Assembly: GCF_009729055.1 (NCBI RefSeq)
Contig: NZ_CP045484.1
Coordinates: 1,116,001-1,180,000, forward strand
From: Sulfurisphaera ohwakuensis
GTDB taxonomy: Archaea; Thermoproteota; Thermoprotei_A; Sulfolobales; Sulfolobaceae
Direction: 5' to 3'
DNA: 64,000 nucleotides
The translations under genes and the position numbers were made by a program. Below the pieces are notes generated by a model. The model was given only the letters and a program-made list of their open reading frames with translations, did no database searches and had not been told where the DNA came from. Within the stretch, counting starts at the first letter, position 1, and each line of letters opens with the position of its first letter. Shown piece after piece: positions 51,996 to 62,771 of the stretch.

Positions 51996-52520
51996 ATTAA
52001 AATAATTGCAATTACCGGCATGCCCGGATCTGGAAAAGGAGAACTTGCCAAGATCCTTAGAGAAAAAGGAATAAAGGTAATTACTATGAGTGATGTCTTG
52101 AGAGAAAAGTATTACAAAGAGGCAAAAGAAGGGGAAAGATTAATGGATTTTGCAAAAAGAATTAGAGAGTTATATGGAAAAGGGGCTGTAGCGAAACTTT
52201 GTATAGAAAAAATTGAAAAAGAGAAAATTGTGGCCTTTGACGGAGTAAGAAACTGGGAAGAGATAGAGGAGTTTAAGAAGATAGGCGATGTAACTATAAT
52301 TGCAGTTCACTCTCCTCCAAAGCTAAGATATGAAAGACTTCTCAAAAGGGGTAGAAAGGATGATACTTTAACCGTAGAGGGATTAATGAAAAGAGATTGG
52401 GAGGAATTAGAAATGGGAATAGGAAATGTAATAGCGTTGGCTGATTACATATTAATTAATGATTCTACGATAGAGGAATTTAAGAGTAAGGCAGAAGAAT
52501 TATTAAAGCGAATATTATGA
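51996..52520 (+). CDS. P-loop nucleoside/dephospho-CoA kinase-like protein, ATT start
   Basis: The protein has a Walker A GMPGSGKG, then [20 protein letters not shown] and a lid region KRGRKDD, as in archaeal AAA_18/adenylate-kinase-like proteins annotated as dephospho-CoA kinase-like. The first ATG (52020) lies inside the P-loop motif and would remove the first strand. No ATG, GTG or TTG precedes it after the in-frame stop, but ATT 51996 gives [15 protein letters not shown] and is preceded by GGTGGT at 51985-51990, 5 nt away, a fair Shine-Dalgarno match. A TATA box (TTTTATAT, 51957-51964) precedes both. Confidence 0.82.
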   Translation: MKIIAITGMPGSGKGELAKILREKGIKVITMSDVLREKYYKEAKEGERLMDFAKRIRELYGKGAVAKLCIEKIEKEKIVAFDGVRNWEEIEEFKKIGDVTIIAVHSPPKLRYERLLKRGRKDDTLTVEGLMKRDWEELEMGIGNVIALADYILINDSTIEEFKSKAEELLKRIL

Positions 52521-52954
52521 CAAAGATTATCATAGAAGTGGAGGTTAGACCTTCAGAAGATGAGAATAAAGTACTTCAAGCTATTAGAAATTTATTTGAT
52601 TTTGAAAATCTGAAAGAAGAAAAAAGTGGTTACATAAAGATACTAGTTGCAGAATCACATACACTCCTTAGTTTACAGAAGTTTCACAGAAAATTAAGGG
52701 AAGAGAGAATTCTTGATGCAGCAAGAAAGTATTTAACTAAGAATCTGATCGGAAACGTTATTACTTTTATGTTAAATAAACAAGCTGCAGCAGTAGGAAA
52801 AATCTCTTTTGTAGATGATGAAAAAGAATCCCCTCTAGGGCCTATAAAGGTAACGATAGAGTATAAAGACCCTCAAGCGCTTATTGATTGGTTAACCCCT
52901 AAGACCGCTAAAGGCGTCCCTCTTTGGGAGAATCCTATTCCTTCTGACGAATAA
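52517..52954 (+). CDS. UPF0201/DUF54 RNA-binding-like protein
   Basis: A 145-residue protein with the archaeal UPF0201 pattern: [22 protein letters not shown], then [36 protein letters not shown] and the [12 protein letters not shown] end. Family members are thought to bind RNA or nucleic acid. It overlaps the kinase by 4 nt, so forms an operon with it, and overlaps the convergent rnz by 20 bp. Confidence 0.85.
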   Translation: MTKIIIEVEVRPSEDENKVLQAIRNLFDFENLKEEKSGYIKILVAESHTLLSLQKFHRKLREERILDAARKYLTKNLIGNVITFMLNKQAAAVGKISFVDDEKESPLGPIKVTIEYKDPQALIDWLTPKTAKGVPLWENPIPSDE

Positions 52955-53816
52955 TGTAATAAGATAATGGTTCAGCAACAAAAGTTTTTTCAAAAATTCT
53001 TTTAGCCCTTATTAGCATTTCATATGTATCATCATATCTTGGACTTATGTGAAAAAGAGCTAACCTTTTCACATTAGCTTTTAATGCTACATATGCTGCA
53101 TCATAACTATTTGAATGTCCATATTTATAAGCTTCTTTTTCATCAATAAAAGTAGAATCATGAATAAGAAGATCCACATCTTTTACAGCATTTATAACCT
53201 TCTCACAAGGTCCCGTATCTCCCGTATATGCAATTCTTATACCCTTTTTTACTATTAAATAGTCTTCCGGTAATAGAACTTTTCCATTTATTTCCACTCT
53301 TTTTCCTTCTTTTAGCATCCTTATAATTCTCCAATCCTTTATTCCCTCTTTTCTCAATTTATCAATATCAATCTTTAGTCTATCCTTTTCCTCAAATAAA
53401 TATCCTTGTGATTCTATTGTGTGGCACGTTTCAAAAGTACTAATCTTAATATTTTCATCTTCATATTTATCTATTATCTGTATCTCAAAATTTGGGTAAA
53501 AATAAGTTTTTTTAAAAATATCCTCTAGAAATTCTTTTAATTCTTTTGGTCCCATTAAAAGTAATGATTCTTTTCTACTATACATACCCATGGTTTCGAT
53601 CATTCCAGGTAAGCCTAAAACATGATCGCCATGCATATGAGTAATTCCAATGAGTTTTATTTTCATAAAACTAAGATTATGCTCCATCATCCTCCATTGG
53701 GTTCCTTCACCACAATCAAATAGAGCATCAAAACCTTCCCTTCTAACCATAATTGCTGGTAAGCCCCTTTTATTAGGAGCTCCTCCACCAGTACCTATAA
53801 AATATACTGTAATCAT
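52935..53816 (-). CDS. rnz: Ribonuclease Z (tRNA 3' processing)
   Basis: A 293-residue metallo-beta-lactamase-fold nuclease: [16 protein letters not shown] at the N-terminus, the zinc motif [22 protein letters not shown] with a metal Asp, the flexible-arm region and C-terminal LFHISPRY. It removes 3' trailers from tRNA precursors before CCA addition; cca is close by. The start overlaps the methyltransferase stop by 4 nt. Confidence 0.94.
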   Translation of the reverse strand: MITVYFIGTGGGAPNKRGLPAIMVRREGFDALFDCGEGTQWRMMEHNLSFMKIKLIGITHMHGDHVLGLPGMIETMGMYSRKESLLLMGPKELKEFLEDIFKKTYFYPNFEIQIIDKYEDENIKISTFETCHTIESQGYLFEEKDRLKIDIDKLRKEGIKDWRIIRMLKEGKRVEINGKVLLPEDYLIVKKGIRIAYTGDTGPCEKVINAVKDVDLLIHDSTFIDEKEAYKYGHSNSYDAAYVALKANVKRLALFHISPRYDDTYEMLIRAKRIFEKTFVAEPLSYYIIRQKE

Positions 53817-54733
53817 TTTTTTCTTACCACGTATATTGCTCTGCTTAAACTTTTATGCTCATAAATAAAATGGATTGAAATATCATTAAAACCAACTTCC
53901 TTTAACTTATCTCTCCAATCTAATTTAGAATCCGTAGTAAAAACTAAAGTACGCGTTATATTACTTGCCGAATAGAAGAAGCCCTCATACAGATTGTTTA
54001 TCCCCTCCCTTACACTTACAGATCTACCATAGGGAGGATCAGTAACAATAGCTTCAATATTATTAAAAGGTAAAGATGTTGCATCTCCTCTTAAGATATC
54101 ACATTCATAACCAAAGTACCTCAAATTAACTAAGCTCTTTTCTATCATTTTACTATCAACATCAAGACCAATACAATTAAGTCCTAACCATTTAGCCTCT
54201 ATTAATATTGTCCCGGTTCCTACAAAAGGGTCTAGGATCGTTTTTCTACTTTTAGAAAGATTAACCATTAGTCTACCTATGTCTGGAGATAAAGTACCAG
54301 ATTGAGAATAAGGCTTTTTAGAATGCTTAAATAAGCTTTCATTATCCTTTTCCTCAACCCTAAGACCAGCTATAATTAATCCTTCTGTAAAGATCAAATC
54401 CATTTTTTTACATTTCTTTGATACTTTTATATTATTTATAATTCTATCATATATAGATAAAAACTCACTTTTATATTCCTTAGTGATAACAGTAGGATCA
54501 ACGGAAAAACATTCACCCTTTATATTTTTTACTATTTCATTTACATCATGGGATATAGCAATAACTCTCCCACTATATTTAATTAAACTTGATCTTTTGG
54601 CAACATTATTAGGTTCTTTATTAAATAAGGCTACACCATGATAATATTCTACTTCATCAGAATCTATTATTGCTTTAAGTTCTTCTAAGGATAAAAATAG
54701 ATTATTCTGGTTTAAAATAGCATAAGCTTTCAT
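53813..54733 (-). CDS. tRNA (guanine-N2)-methyltransferase, Trm-G10/Trm11-like
   Basis: A 306-residue protein with a THUMP-like N-terminal half and a C-terminal Rossmann methyltransferase: LDPFVGTGTILIEAKWLG (SAM loop), DVDSKMIEKS, GDATSLPF and the N-methylation motif TDPPYG. This matches archaeal tRNA m2G10 methyltransferases. It is in an operon with prs and rnz with 4-nt overlaps on each side. Confidence 0.85.
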   Translation of the reverse strand: MKAYAILNQNNLFLSLEELKAIIDSDEVEYYHGVALFNKEPNNVAKRSSLIKYSGRVIAISHDVNEIVKNIKGECFSVDPTVITKEYKSEFLSIYDRIINNIKVSKKCKKMDLIFTEGLIIAGLRVEEKDNESLFKHSKKPYSQSGTLSPDIGRLMVNLSKSRKTILDPFVGTGTILIEAKWLGLNCIGLDVDSKMIEKSLVNLRYFGYECDILRGDATSLPFNNIEAIVTDPPYGRSVSVREGINNLYEGFFYSASNITRTLVFTTDSKLDWRDKLKEVGFNDISIHFIYEHKSLSRAIYVVRKK

Positions 54734-55605
54734 ATTTTTCTCGCTATAGCTGGTGATACATCAACTACTGCTACTTTTGATGGATCTTGTGGTATAGTAT
54801 TAGTTGTTACAATCTCCTTAACTCCACTATTAATCAATTTTTCGTAGGCATTATCCAAAAATAATGAATGCACAGCTACAGAAATCACTTTCCTAGCACC
54901 ATGCTCATAAGCAGCTCTCGTAGCCTGGATCATTGTGCCTCCAGTGCTAATTATGTCATCAACAATAATCACATCTTTTCCACTTAGCCTTAATTCCGGT
55001 AAATTCTTTATTCTAACCTCTCCTGTATCTCTATCTCTTTCTTTTTCTATATATGAATACTCTGCATTAAGTTGTTCAGCTAATCTTTTAGCTCTTTCCA
55101 AAGCTCCCCTATCTGGTGCCAAAACAAATGGTTTCTCAACCTTTTTACTAACTTCTTTAGCTAGTTCTGGCATTGGATCGGCAATTTTAACTTCCTTACC
55201 AAAATAGCTTAATTCCTCCTCTTTATGTGGTTCGATTACTATTAATACGTCAGCACCAGCTCTAGCAATAGCATTGAGGATTGTCTTTATGCTTAATGCT
55301 TCTCCTTCCTTAAATCTTCGATCTTGTCTAGAATATGCTAAATAAGGAACTATAGCTGTAATCTTATTATTCTTCATATCCGCTAATGTTTCTAGAATTA
55401 AGAGTAATTCAACGAAATGTTTATCTTGTGGTGGATATAATGATTGGACTACTAAAATCTCTTGATTTGTTATATGTTGTGGAATTCTAATATATGATTC
55501 TCCATCTGGAAAAACCTTGTGTTCTACCTTCAGAAGAGGAACTGAAATAATTTTTGATAAATTTTCATCTATCCCGTTTGTTGCTGTTCCTCCAATAATA
55601 ATCAT
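54730..55605 (-). CDS. prs: Ribose-phosphate pyrophosphokinase
   Basis: A 291-residue PRPP synthetase with the family's FPDGESYIRIP, YLAYSRQDRRF catalytic flexible loop, LAPDRGALERAKRLA, and PRPP-binding VDDIISTGGTM. Length and lack of the long regulatory flag suit the archaeal class III form. First gene of the prs-trm-rnz operon, divergent from the GPN GTPase with a TATA box between. Confidence 0.94.
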   Translation of the reverse strand: MIIIGGTATNGIDENLSKIISVPLLKVEHKVFPDGESYIRIPQHITNQEILVVQSLYPPQDKHFVELLLILETLADMKNNKITAIVPYLAYSRQDRRFKEGEALSIKTILNAIARAGADVLIVIEPHKEEELSYFGKEVKIADPMPELAKEVSKKVEKPFVLAPDRGALERAKRLAEQLNAEYSYIEKERDRDTGEVRIKNLPELRLSGKDVIIVDDIISTGGTMIQATRAAYEHGARKVISVAVHSLFLDNAYEKLINSGVKEIVTTNTIPQDPSKVAVVDVSPAIARKI

Positions 55606-55627
55606 TAACTATTTAATTTAGGGAGTA

Positions 55628-55639
55628 GTTTTTAAGATT
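55628..55639. promoter_or_regulatory. Shared TATA element for divergent prs and GPN genes
   Basis: TTTTTAAGA lies 19-27 nt upstream of the GPN ATG (55655) and its complement TCTTAAAAA lies about 24-32 nt upstream of the prs ATG (55605). No other good TATA-like sequence is found at the right distance on either strand in the 49-bp interval. Confidence 0.5.
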
Positions 55640-55654
55640 AAACTCGGGAATAGT

Positions 55655-56419
55655 ATGTACTTCATATTTATCCTAGGCACGGCTGGATCAGGCAAAACAA
55701 CATTAGTGAAATCTCTTCAAGATTATTTGCTAGATAATGAAATGGATACTGCTATAATAAATTTAGACCCAGCAGTGGAACAAATTCCTTATAAACCAGA
55801 CTTTGACGTAAGAGAATTAGTTGATGCATTTGAAGTAATGGAAAAATATGGTCTAGGACCTAATTCTTCGCTCATTGCTTCTATAGATCTTTTATTGACA
55901 AAAGCAAAGGAGATTAAGGAAGAGGTAAATAGAATTGAAGCTAATTATGTTATAGTAGATACGCCGGGTCAAATAGAATTATTTGCCTATAGAGAAACTG
56001 GAAGAATTCTCTCTTCACTTATAAGTGAAGGAAATAAATCAGCCTCAGTTTTCTTGATGGACTCTTTTCTGGCAAAAGATGCTAGAAGTTATATCTCTCT
56101 TCTGTTACTTTCCAGTTCGATAAAATTCAGATTAGTGATGCCACAAGTATTAACACTATCAAAAGCTGACCTATTAACACCACAAGAGTTAGAAAGAATA
56201 AGAAATTGGATAGAAGAAGGAAGCATTATAGATGATTTGGGCGTGATTGATGAGTATTCATATGAACTTGCCAATACAATTATAGAGAATTTGGATAATA
56301 TGCCCATACCTGTATCCTCAATTACTGGAGAAGGACTTGATGAGCTTTATGCTGAACTCCAAAGAATATTTGCTGGAGGGGAGGATTACCTAACAGAAGA
56401 ACCAAGTCCTAAGCTTTAA
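55655..56419 (+). CDS. GPN-loop GTPase
   Basis: A 254-residue GTPase of the GPN1/PAB0955 family: P-loop GTAGSGKTT (8-16), the family-defining Gly-Pro-Asn in YGLGPNSSL, switch DTPGQIELF, LSKADLL (base specificity) and VSSITGEGLDELY. Homodimeric GPN GTPases are linked to RNA polymerase assembly in eukaryotes; the archaeal role is unsettled. It precedes pcn by 26 bp and may be in its transcript. Confidence 0.92.
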   Translation: MYFIFILGTAGSGKTTLVKSLQDYLLDNEMDTAIINLDPAVEQIPYKPDFDVRELVDAFEVMEKYGLGPNSSLIASIDLLLTKAKEIKEEVNRIEANYVIVDTPGQIELFAYRETGRILSSLISEGNKSASVFLMDSFLAKDARSYISLLLLSSSIKFRLVMPQVLTLSKADLLTPQELERIRNWIEEGSIIDDLGVIDEYSYELANTIIENLDNMPIPVSSITGEGLDELYAELQRIFAGGEDYLTEEPSPKL

Positions 56420-56445
56420 AATTCTATTTCGATAATGACTTATAT

Positions 56446-57186
56446 ATGAGAGTTAAAGTTATTGACGCAGATGCTTTTTCATATATTTTCAGAACGTTAG
56501 AGGAATTCATAGATGAAATAACACTTGATTTTACCTCAGATGGACTAAAAATTAGGGGTATTGATCCTTCTAGGGTTACATTTATTGATATTTTAATTCC
56601 TTCCGGTTATTTTGAGGAATATAATGTAGAGAAGGAAGAAAAAGTAGGAGTAAAATTAGAGGATTTTACTGATGTATTAAAGACTGTTACAAAGAACGAT
56701 AGCTTGTACTTAGAAACAGATGAAAATCAAAACATAAAAGTTACTCTTGATGGTGCATATGAAAGAACATTTACTTTTCCATCAATAGTTGCTTCTGAGA
56801 TAGAAACTCCAAATCTAAACCTAGAATTTCCATTTAAGGCAAAGGCTCTTACAGTCACATTTACGGATATAATAGATGAAATAGAAGATATAGGCGGAGA
56901 CTCAATTACATTTAAAGCTGAAGGAGGAAAACTATACCTTTCTGCAAATTCAGATATGGGATCTTCTACTATAGAATTGTCAACAGAGAATGGAGGCCTT
57001 TTAGAAAGCGAAGGAGGAGATGCAGAGAGTGTATATGGACTTGAGTATGTAGTAAATACGTCAAAAATGAGAAAACCTTCAGATACTGTTGAGATAGCCT
57101 TTGGATCGCAAATACCATTGAAACTAAGATATAACTTACCTCAAGGGGGGTATGCAGATTTCTACATTGCACCAAGAGCAGAATAA
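56446..57186 (+). CDS. Sliding clamp subunit (PCNA, PCNA2-like)
   Basis: A 246-residue clamp subunit: KVIDADAFSYIFRTLEEFIDE, IRGIDPSRVTFIDI, LEFPFKAKALTVTFTDIIDEIEDIGGDSI, and C-terminal IPLKLRYNLPQGGYADFYIAPRAE. Sulfolobales clamps are heterotrimers of three paralogues; location directly before priS matches PCNA2 in Saccharolobus, so that subunit is inferred. A TATA-like TTATATATG lies immediately ahead of the start. The end overlaps priS by 35 nt. Confidence 0.9.
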   Translation: MRVKVIDADAFSYIFRTLEEFIDEITLDFTSDGLKIRGIDPSRVTFIDILIPSGYFEEYNVEKEEKVGVKLEDFTDVLKTVTKNDSLYLETDENQNIKVTLDGAYERTFTFPSIVASEIETPNLNLEFPFKAKALTVTFTDIIDEIEDIGGDSITFKAEGGKLYLSANSDMGSSTIELSTENGGLLESEGGDAESVYGLEYVVNTSKMRKPSDTVEIAFGSQIPLKLRYNLPQGGYADFYIAPRAE

Positions 57187-58123
57187 GATAATTAAGATTC
57201 TTTTTTCAGAATATTATGAGAAAGCTGAGTTAGATTTACCAAATGATATGGAACTAAGAGAATTTGCATATCAGCCCTTTGATTCTGAAACATATGTAAG
57301 ACACTTATCCTTTTCATCACCACAGGAGTTAAGGCAGTATATACTTCAAAACGTACCATTACATCTATATTACTCTTCAGCAAGATATCAATTACCTTCA
57401 GCAAAAGAAATGGATGAAAAAGGATGGTTAGGCTCAGATTTACTTTTCGATTTAGATGCTGATGAAATATGTGAAGTTAAAGTAAGAAGATTTTGCCCTC
57501 AAGATGGATATGAGACTCTAGCTTCTAATTGTAACGGAGAATCTCCAATTGAGTATGCTGAAATAACTACTGAATGCATTATGAAAGTTTTTGAAAAAGC
57601 TCTCCTTATTAAAGATATTCTTAAGGAAGATTTTGGACTTAATGCACGAATATTCTTTTCTGGAAATAGAGGGTTTCATCTTAGAGTTACTTGTTACGAA
57701 GACTGTGCATTGCTTGACCCAGACGATAGGAAAGAAATAGCTGAGTATTTCACATCTCCAAAACCCCCAGTTATATATGAAGGAAATCCAGGTTGGTCTG
57801 GAAGAATAGCAAAAGGAATAGAAGGTATTAATATTGATACTCAAGTTACTATTGACATTAGAAGACTAGTTAGAATCCCTGGTTCATTAAATGGAAAAGC
57901 TGGATTAATGGTTGTGGAAATAAAAAATGACAAATTTGAATACGGTGAATGGCTATCCCCATTTGGTGGTGATTGTGTATTTTTACCATATGTTTCGGCA
58001 GAGCTAACAGTATTTAACTATAAGTATACAGTTAAGAGAAATTATCCAATAAAAATTGATACAAGGATAGGAGTATATTTAGCATTAAAAGGATTAGGAA
58101 AGGTGAAAGCATATGTTAGATGA
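57152..58123 (+). CDS. priS: DNA primase catalytic small subunit
   Basis: A 323-residue archaeo-eukaryotic primase: SSARYQLPS, the catalytic SDLLFDLDADE (two metal-binding Asp), a zinc-stem-like segment (FCPQDGYET...CNGES), FSGNRGFHLRV (active-site His), and TIDIRRLVRIPGSLNGKAGL. It makes RNA/DNA primers with PriL, which is not in the window. Translation starts within pcn (ATG 57152), giving QISTLHQEQNKII, as homologues do. Confidence 0.94.
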   Translation: MQISTLHQEQNKIIKILFSEYYEKAELDLPNDMELREFAYQPFDSETYVRHLSFSSPQELRQYILQNVPLHLYYSSARYQLPSAKEMDEKGWLGSDLLFDLDADEICEVKVRRFCPQDGYETLASNCNGESPIEYAEITTECIMKVFEKALLIKDILKEDFGLNARIFFSGNRGFHLRVTCYEDCALLDPDDRKEIAEYFTSPKPPVIYEGNPGWSGRIAKGIEGINIDTQVTIDIRRLVRIPGSLNGKAGLMVVEIKNDKFEYGEWLSPFGGDCVFLPYVSAELTVFNYKYTVKRNYPIKIDTRIGVYLALKGLGKVKAYVR

Positions 58124-58553
58124 GATAGTATTAAATGAAACCTTAAAAGAAGAACCTACCGAAATACAGTTAAAAGATTTAAACCAGTTAATAGTGCAGC
58201 TGAGAAAACTTAGGAGAAAATATAATGATGAACTACATAAAAAAGAAATTGAAATTTATGAAGAGCTGACAGAATCACTTTTTGAACTAAGAATTAGTAA
58301 ACTTGTTGAAGGAAAGGAAATAAAAGGATTTGATTCTGATTTTTTGCAAGTTTTAAATTTAATGAAGAGAATTTATACTAATTTCCTTTCTGGAAAATAT
58401 TATAATCTAGAAGACAAAATATTATGCTATGTTAATGTTAAATTTTCTATGAAAAATAAGACTCTTCATCCTGGTGACTTAATTTTATTGCCTTTAAGAC
58501 AAGTTTTAGCTTTAATAACCTTAAACTATATTACTCCATTAGAAGTAGAATGA
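58113..58553 (+). CDS. GINS complex subunit (Gins15-like)
   Basis: A 146-residue protein: helical A domain ([30 protein letters not shown]) and a short C-terminal B domain ([28 protein letters not shown]). The helical-then-beta order suits the Sld5/Psf1 class, called Gins15 in crenarchaea. It overlaps priS by 11 nt and rpl44e by 4 nt. The GINS complex joins MCM and the primase at the fork. Confidence 0.8.
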   Translation: MLDEIVLNETLKEEPTEIQLKDLNQLIVQLRKLRRKYNDELHKKEIEIYEELTESLFELRISKLVEGKEIKGFDSDFLQVLNLMKRIYTNFLSGKYYNLEDKILCYVNVKFSMKNKTLHPGDLILLPLRQVLALITLNYITPLEVE

Positions 58554-58837
58554 AAGTTCCCAAAGTTATAACTACATATTGCCCCAAATGCAAAACTCAC
58601 ACTGAACATTCTGTATCCTTATATAAAGGTGGTAAGAGAAGGACTCTCTCAGAAGGACAACGAAGATATGACAGAAAGAATCTAGGTTATGGAAGCAAAA
58701 GAAAACCAGAGCAAAAGAGATTCGCTAAAACAACAAAGAAACAAACACTAGTATTAAAATGTCAAAAATGCGGATATACTATAATGAGAGAAGGATTAAG
58801 AATGAAGAAAATTGAACTAGTTGAGGTGGTTAAATGA
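58550..58837 (+). CDS. rpl44e: Ribosomal protein L44e (eL42)
   Basis: A 95-residue basic zinc-binding protein with [11 protein letters not shown] and [14 protein letters not shown] (two CxxC pairs) and the Lys-rich middle. Part of the large ribosomal subunit near the E site. It overlaps the next gene by 4 nt. Confidence 0.95.
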   Translation: MKVPKVITTYCPKCKTHTEHSVSLYKGGKRRTLSEGQRRYDRKNLGYGSKRKPEQKRFAKTTKKQTLVLKCQKCGYTIMREGLRMKKIELVEVVK

Positions 58838-59034
58838 AGGCAAAATTCAAAGTTTTAATCCCAGAACCTAAAAGCAAATTTCTTAGAATTAAATGCCCTA
58901 ACTGTGGAAACGAACAAACAGTGTTTAGCCATGCAACTTTCCCAGTGAGATGCTTGTCTTGTGGTACACAACTTGTATATCCTAGGGGCGGTAAGGCTAA
59001 AATAGTCGGTGAAACAGTTAGAATACTAGGTTAA
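58834..59034 (+). CDS. rps27e: Ribosomal protein S27e (eS27)
   Basis: A 66-residue zinc-finger ribosomal protein: [41 protein letters not shown] (C4 site). Small-subunit component, always next to L44e and aIF2-alpha in crenarchaea, as here. Confidence 0.95.
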   Translation: MKAKFKVLIPEPKSKFLRIKCPNCGNEQTVFSHATFPVRCLSCGTQLVYPRGGKAKIVGETVRILG

Positions 59035-59036
59035 AA

Positions 59037-59991
<955 letters not shown>

Positions 59992-59995
<4 letters not shown>

Positions 59996-62295
59996 GTAGT
60001 TATTGTAGTCCCATTTTCTTGAATTGTTAAGGGTAGAATAACGTTTGGTTCTACAAATTGATAAACTACAACAATAATATATACTATTGCTTCCCCGCCT
60101 ACTGCAGGCTCAGCAGTAACTGGATATAGTGAAATATATACTGGTCTAAAGTAGGGTAAAACGACATTTGGCAAAATACCACTAGGATTAATCAAAGTAG
60201 CATTACCACCAAACGCTGAAGATAACTGGCTTAATGATATTGAAAATGGAGCTTGAACCGGACCTTGATTTAATGCTTGAACTCCTTCAATAAACATGTT
60301 AACTATCAATGAATTATATGCTTTGGGTGTCCAGGCCATTGGTAATGAGTTAGCAACTATTGAAGCTAACTGAGTTTGTCCTGCCTCGGCTAAAGTTGAG
60401 GCTGTCTCATTAACATAAGTGAAGTTAACATAACTATACATATTATAACCAGCTATAGTTGTCATTGCACCCATTGCTTTAGCAATATCACCTAGACTTG
60501 TAGTATAACCTATAAATTCTCCCGGGAAGTTTGTTGGATAACCAATAAACCATACTGATTGCCCAGAACTTGAAATGTATTGTGTCACAGCATCATAAGC
60601 GACAATATAAACTGGAATATTATAGTTAGGACTACCATAAGGATATATATGAAAATCGTTTTCTAAAACGTTAACAGCAAAAGTCTCATTATTTAGGAAC
60701 ATTTCCGCCATAAGCTTAATTTGAGTACCGTTAAGTGTATTATTCTCATCAATAACGCTCCGATTACCCACAACTTCAATCCAATATCCATAGTCCCACC
60801 AGCTTAGTATAAACGCATTCTTTGGTGTATTATGATTTATCCAGTCTAGCGCTGATATCCATGCATAATTAGTAGTTAAAAATGAAGTTGCTGCATTATA
60901 GATAGCTGTAGGTTCATAGCTAATTTCCATTGATATTCCAGCATCAGCTAATAAAGATATACCAATTATTCCTAACATGATTAGTGGTGCTATTCTTACA
61001 CCCCTAGATTTGCTTTCTGCAAATCTGTTTGCAATCTCAGCAACACCTAAACCAGCTAATGCAGCAACAATATATGCAGTATAATTAAACAGGTATGGTT
61101 GCTCTGATGTTCCATAAATACTTGCAACACCTAAAATTAAGAGCCATAAACCAGGTAATTGAGCTCTTCTAGTAATTACAAAGTACATTCCTATAATTGA
61201 GAGAAATAATGATATTCCGAAATCCTGGATCATTGCTGTTACAGGTTGAGGAATATATTCAGCTACTGTCCTATCTATAGGTACTGAAAATTGGAAGAAT
61301 GGATTAACTATTGCATAATATCTTGATGGTATTGGAGATTTTCCTAAAGCGGCTAATCCTAAAATTCCTAATGCTAGAATAAATACTATTGCAGCACCGA
61401 TTATTATGTTCTTTGAATCTAATATTTCTTTAGGAATAATTTGTCTAATGTAGAGCTCTATGTAAAGGAACAGTGGAATTACAAGGAGTGACAAACCGTG
61501 AGCTAACCCGGACATAAAACCAATATTATTTGGAGCTAATGACGTAAGAAAAGCCGAAGTTATAGCTAATATAGTTAAGGTCTTTGCAGTAATCTCATCA
61601 TTTTTGTTAAGCAACACTAAGAGGAAAGCAGCAATCGCGAGACTTAAGTCAATATAAGTATACCCTCCCCATGTAATATTAGCTAAAAATATCATTATAC
61701 CTGCTGGAATACCATAAAGAGGGTTCTTTCTCTTAATAGCAAGAGTAACGAAATATATTGAAAAGAGTACAAATACTGCTCCCCATGAAGTTTTTGGCAA
61801 TCCACCTAGTAAGTTCTTGTATGTAAGTGATGGAGAAACTGCAACTATAGCAGCTGCAATATATGCGCCAATCCTATTCTCAGTAATTACATCAATAGCT
61901 AAAAAAGCAGCAACTACTCCTAAACCATCTAAAAGTATATCAGAGAGAACTGCAACTGTATACACTGCATTAAAACCAAATTGCCCATAAAAAGGCAATG
62001 AAAACAAGGAGACTAACCATGGTAATCCGATGGTATTTCCAAGTTCTATAAAATAACCCCATGGGAACCAACCATGAACATCTGGTGGTACAGCGTACCA
62101 GTTTCCACCACTTTGTGCAATTAAAAGTGCATTGTAAAAAAGATACCAAGGATCAAACTCATTTACACTCTGGGGAAAGGCAAGTATATTTACTATTCTT
62201 ATTAAAATCGATACTATAACTAGACCACTTATAACAGCAACATCAAGAAACTTAAATTTATCAAATTTAGGAATAACCTTAGTAGTTGACTGCAT
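59992..62295 (-). CDS. aglB: Oligosaccharyltransferase AglB (Stt3)
   Basis: A 767-residue membrane enzyme with about 13 N-terminal transmembrane helices, the first metal-binding acidic motif [12 protein letters not shown], and the hallmark [14 protein letters not shown] in the extracellular domain. It transfers lipid-linked glycan to Asn-x-Ser/Thr in surface proteins, of which this window encodes several. Monocistronic, convergent with nop10. Confidence 0.94.
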
Positions 62296-62677
62296 CGAAA
62301 TACCTATTTATTTAAGTTATATAAGCTTAATCCATAAACACGGGTTTGATAAATTAATGAAAATTATATTTAAATTTAAAATTATGTATATAATATAATA
62401 ACTATTTTTAATATATTTAATTAATATTTTATTTTTATTTATATTCACATAAAATAAAAATATAAGCAAACTAAGGCATAGTGTCGTCACTAGGTATAAT
62501 TTTATTAATTAATGAAAATCTTTACAAAGAGAAGATACTAAGAAAAGGTTTTATACATCCTAATGTGAATATAGAAATATAAAGACCCTAGTGGTGACAC
62601 TATAAACTAAGGCATACTTTCTGTGGGAAATCATGTATCAAAAAATTCAAATATCACTTAAGTAATCCATTACTAGA
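62296..62677. other. Intergenic region with aglB promoter and repeat
   Basis: About 380 bp between divergent aglB and tRNA-Pro. It contains the inverted-repeat unit at 62479-62602 and no gene. Confidence 0.5.
62468..62616. repeat. MITE-like unit: 16-bp inverted repeats inside 13-bp direct repeats
   Basis: Left arm TAGTGTCGTCACTAGG (62479-62494) matches the reverse complement of the right arm (62587-62602) at 14 of 16 positions. Outside them AAACTAAGGCATA occurs at 62468-62480 and again at 62604-62616, like a target-site duplication. The roughly 92 bp between arms holds no frame. Each arm is itself a TAGTG-N4-CACTA palindrome, so an operator pair is an alternative. Confidence 0.55.
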
Positions 62678-62770
62678 GGGACCGTCGTCTAGCCTGGACT
62701 AGGATGCAGGCCTGGGGATAAATCCCTAACCAGTACGCCTGTGGTCCCGGGTTCAAATCCCGGCGGTCCC
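62678..62770 (+). tRNA. tRNA-Pro (GGG) with 18-nt intron
   Basis: Acceptor GGGACCG/CGGTCCC, anticodon stem CAGGC/GCCTG, T arm CCGGG/CCCGG with TTCAAAT loop. The anticodon loop reads CTGGGG-intron-C. CTGG pairs with CCAG in the intron as a 4-bp helix between 3-nt bulges GGA and TAC, a canonical bulge-helix-bulge at position 37/38. The spliced anticodon is GGG. Confidence 0.85.
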
Positions 62771-62771
62771 A

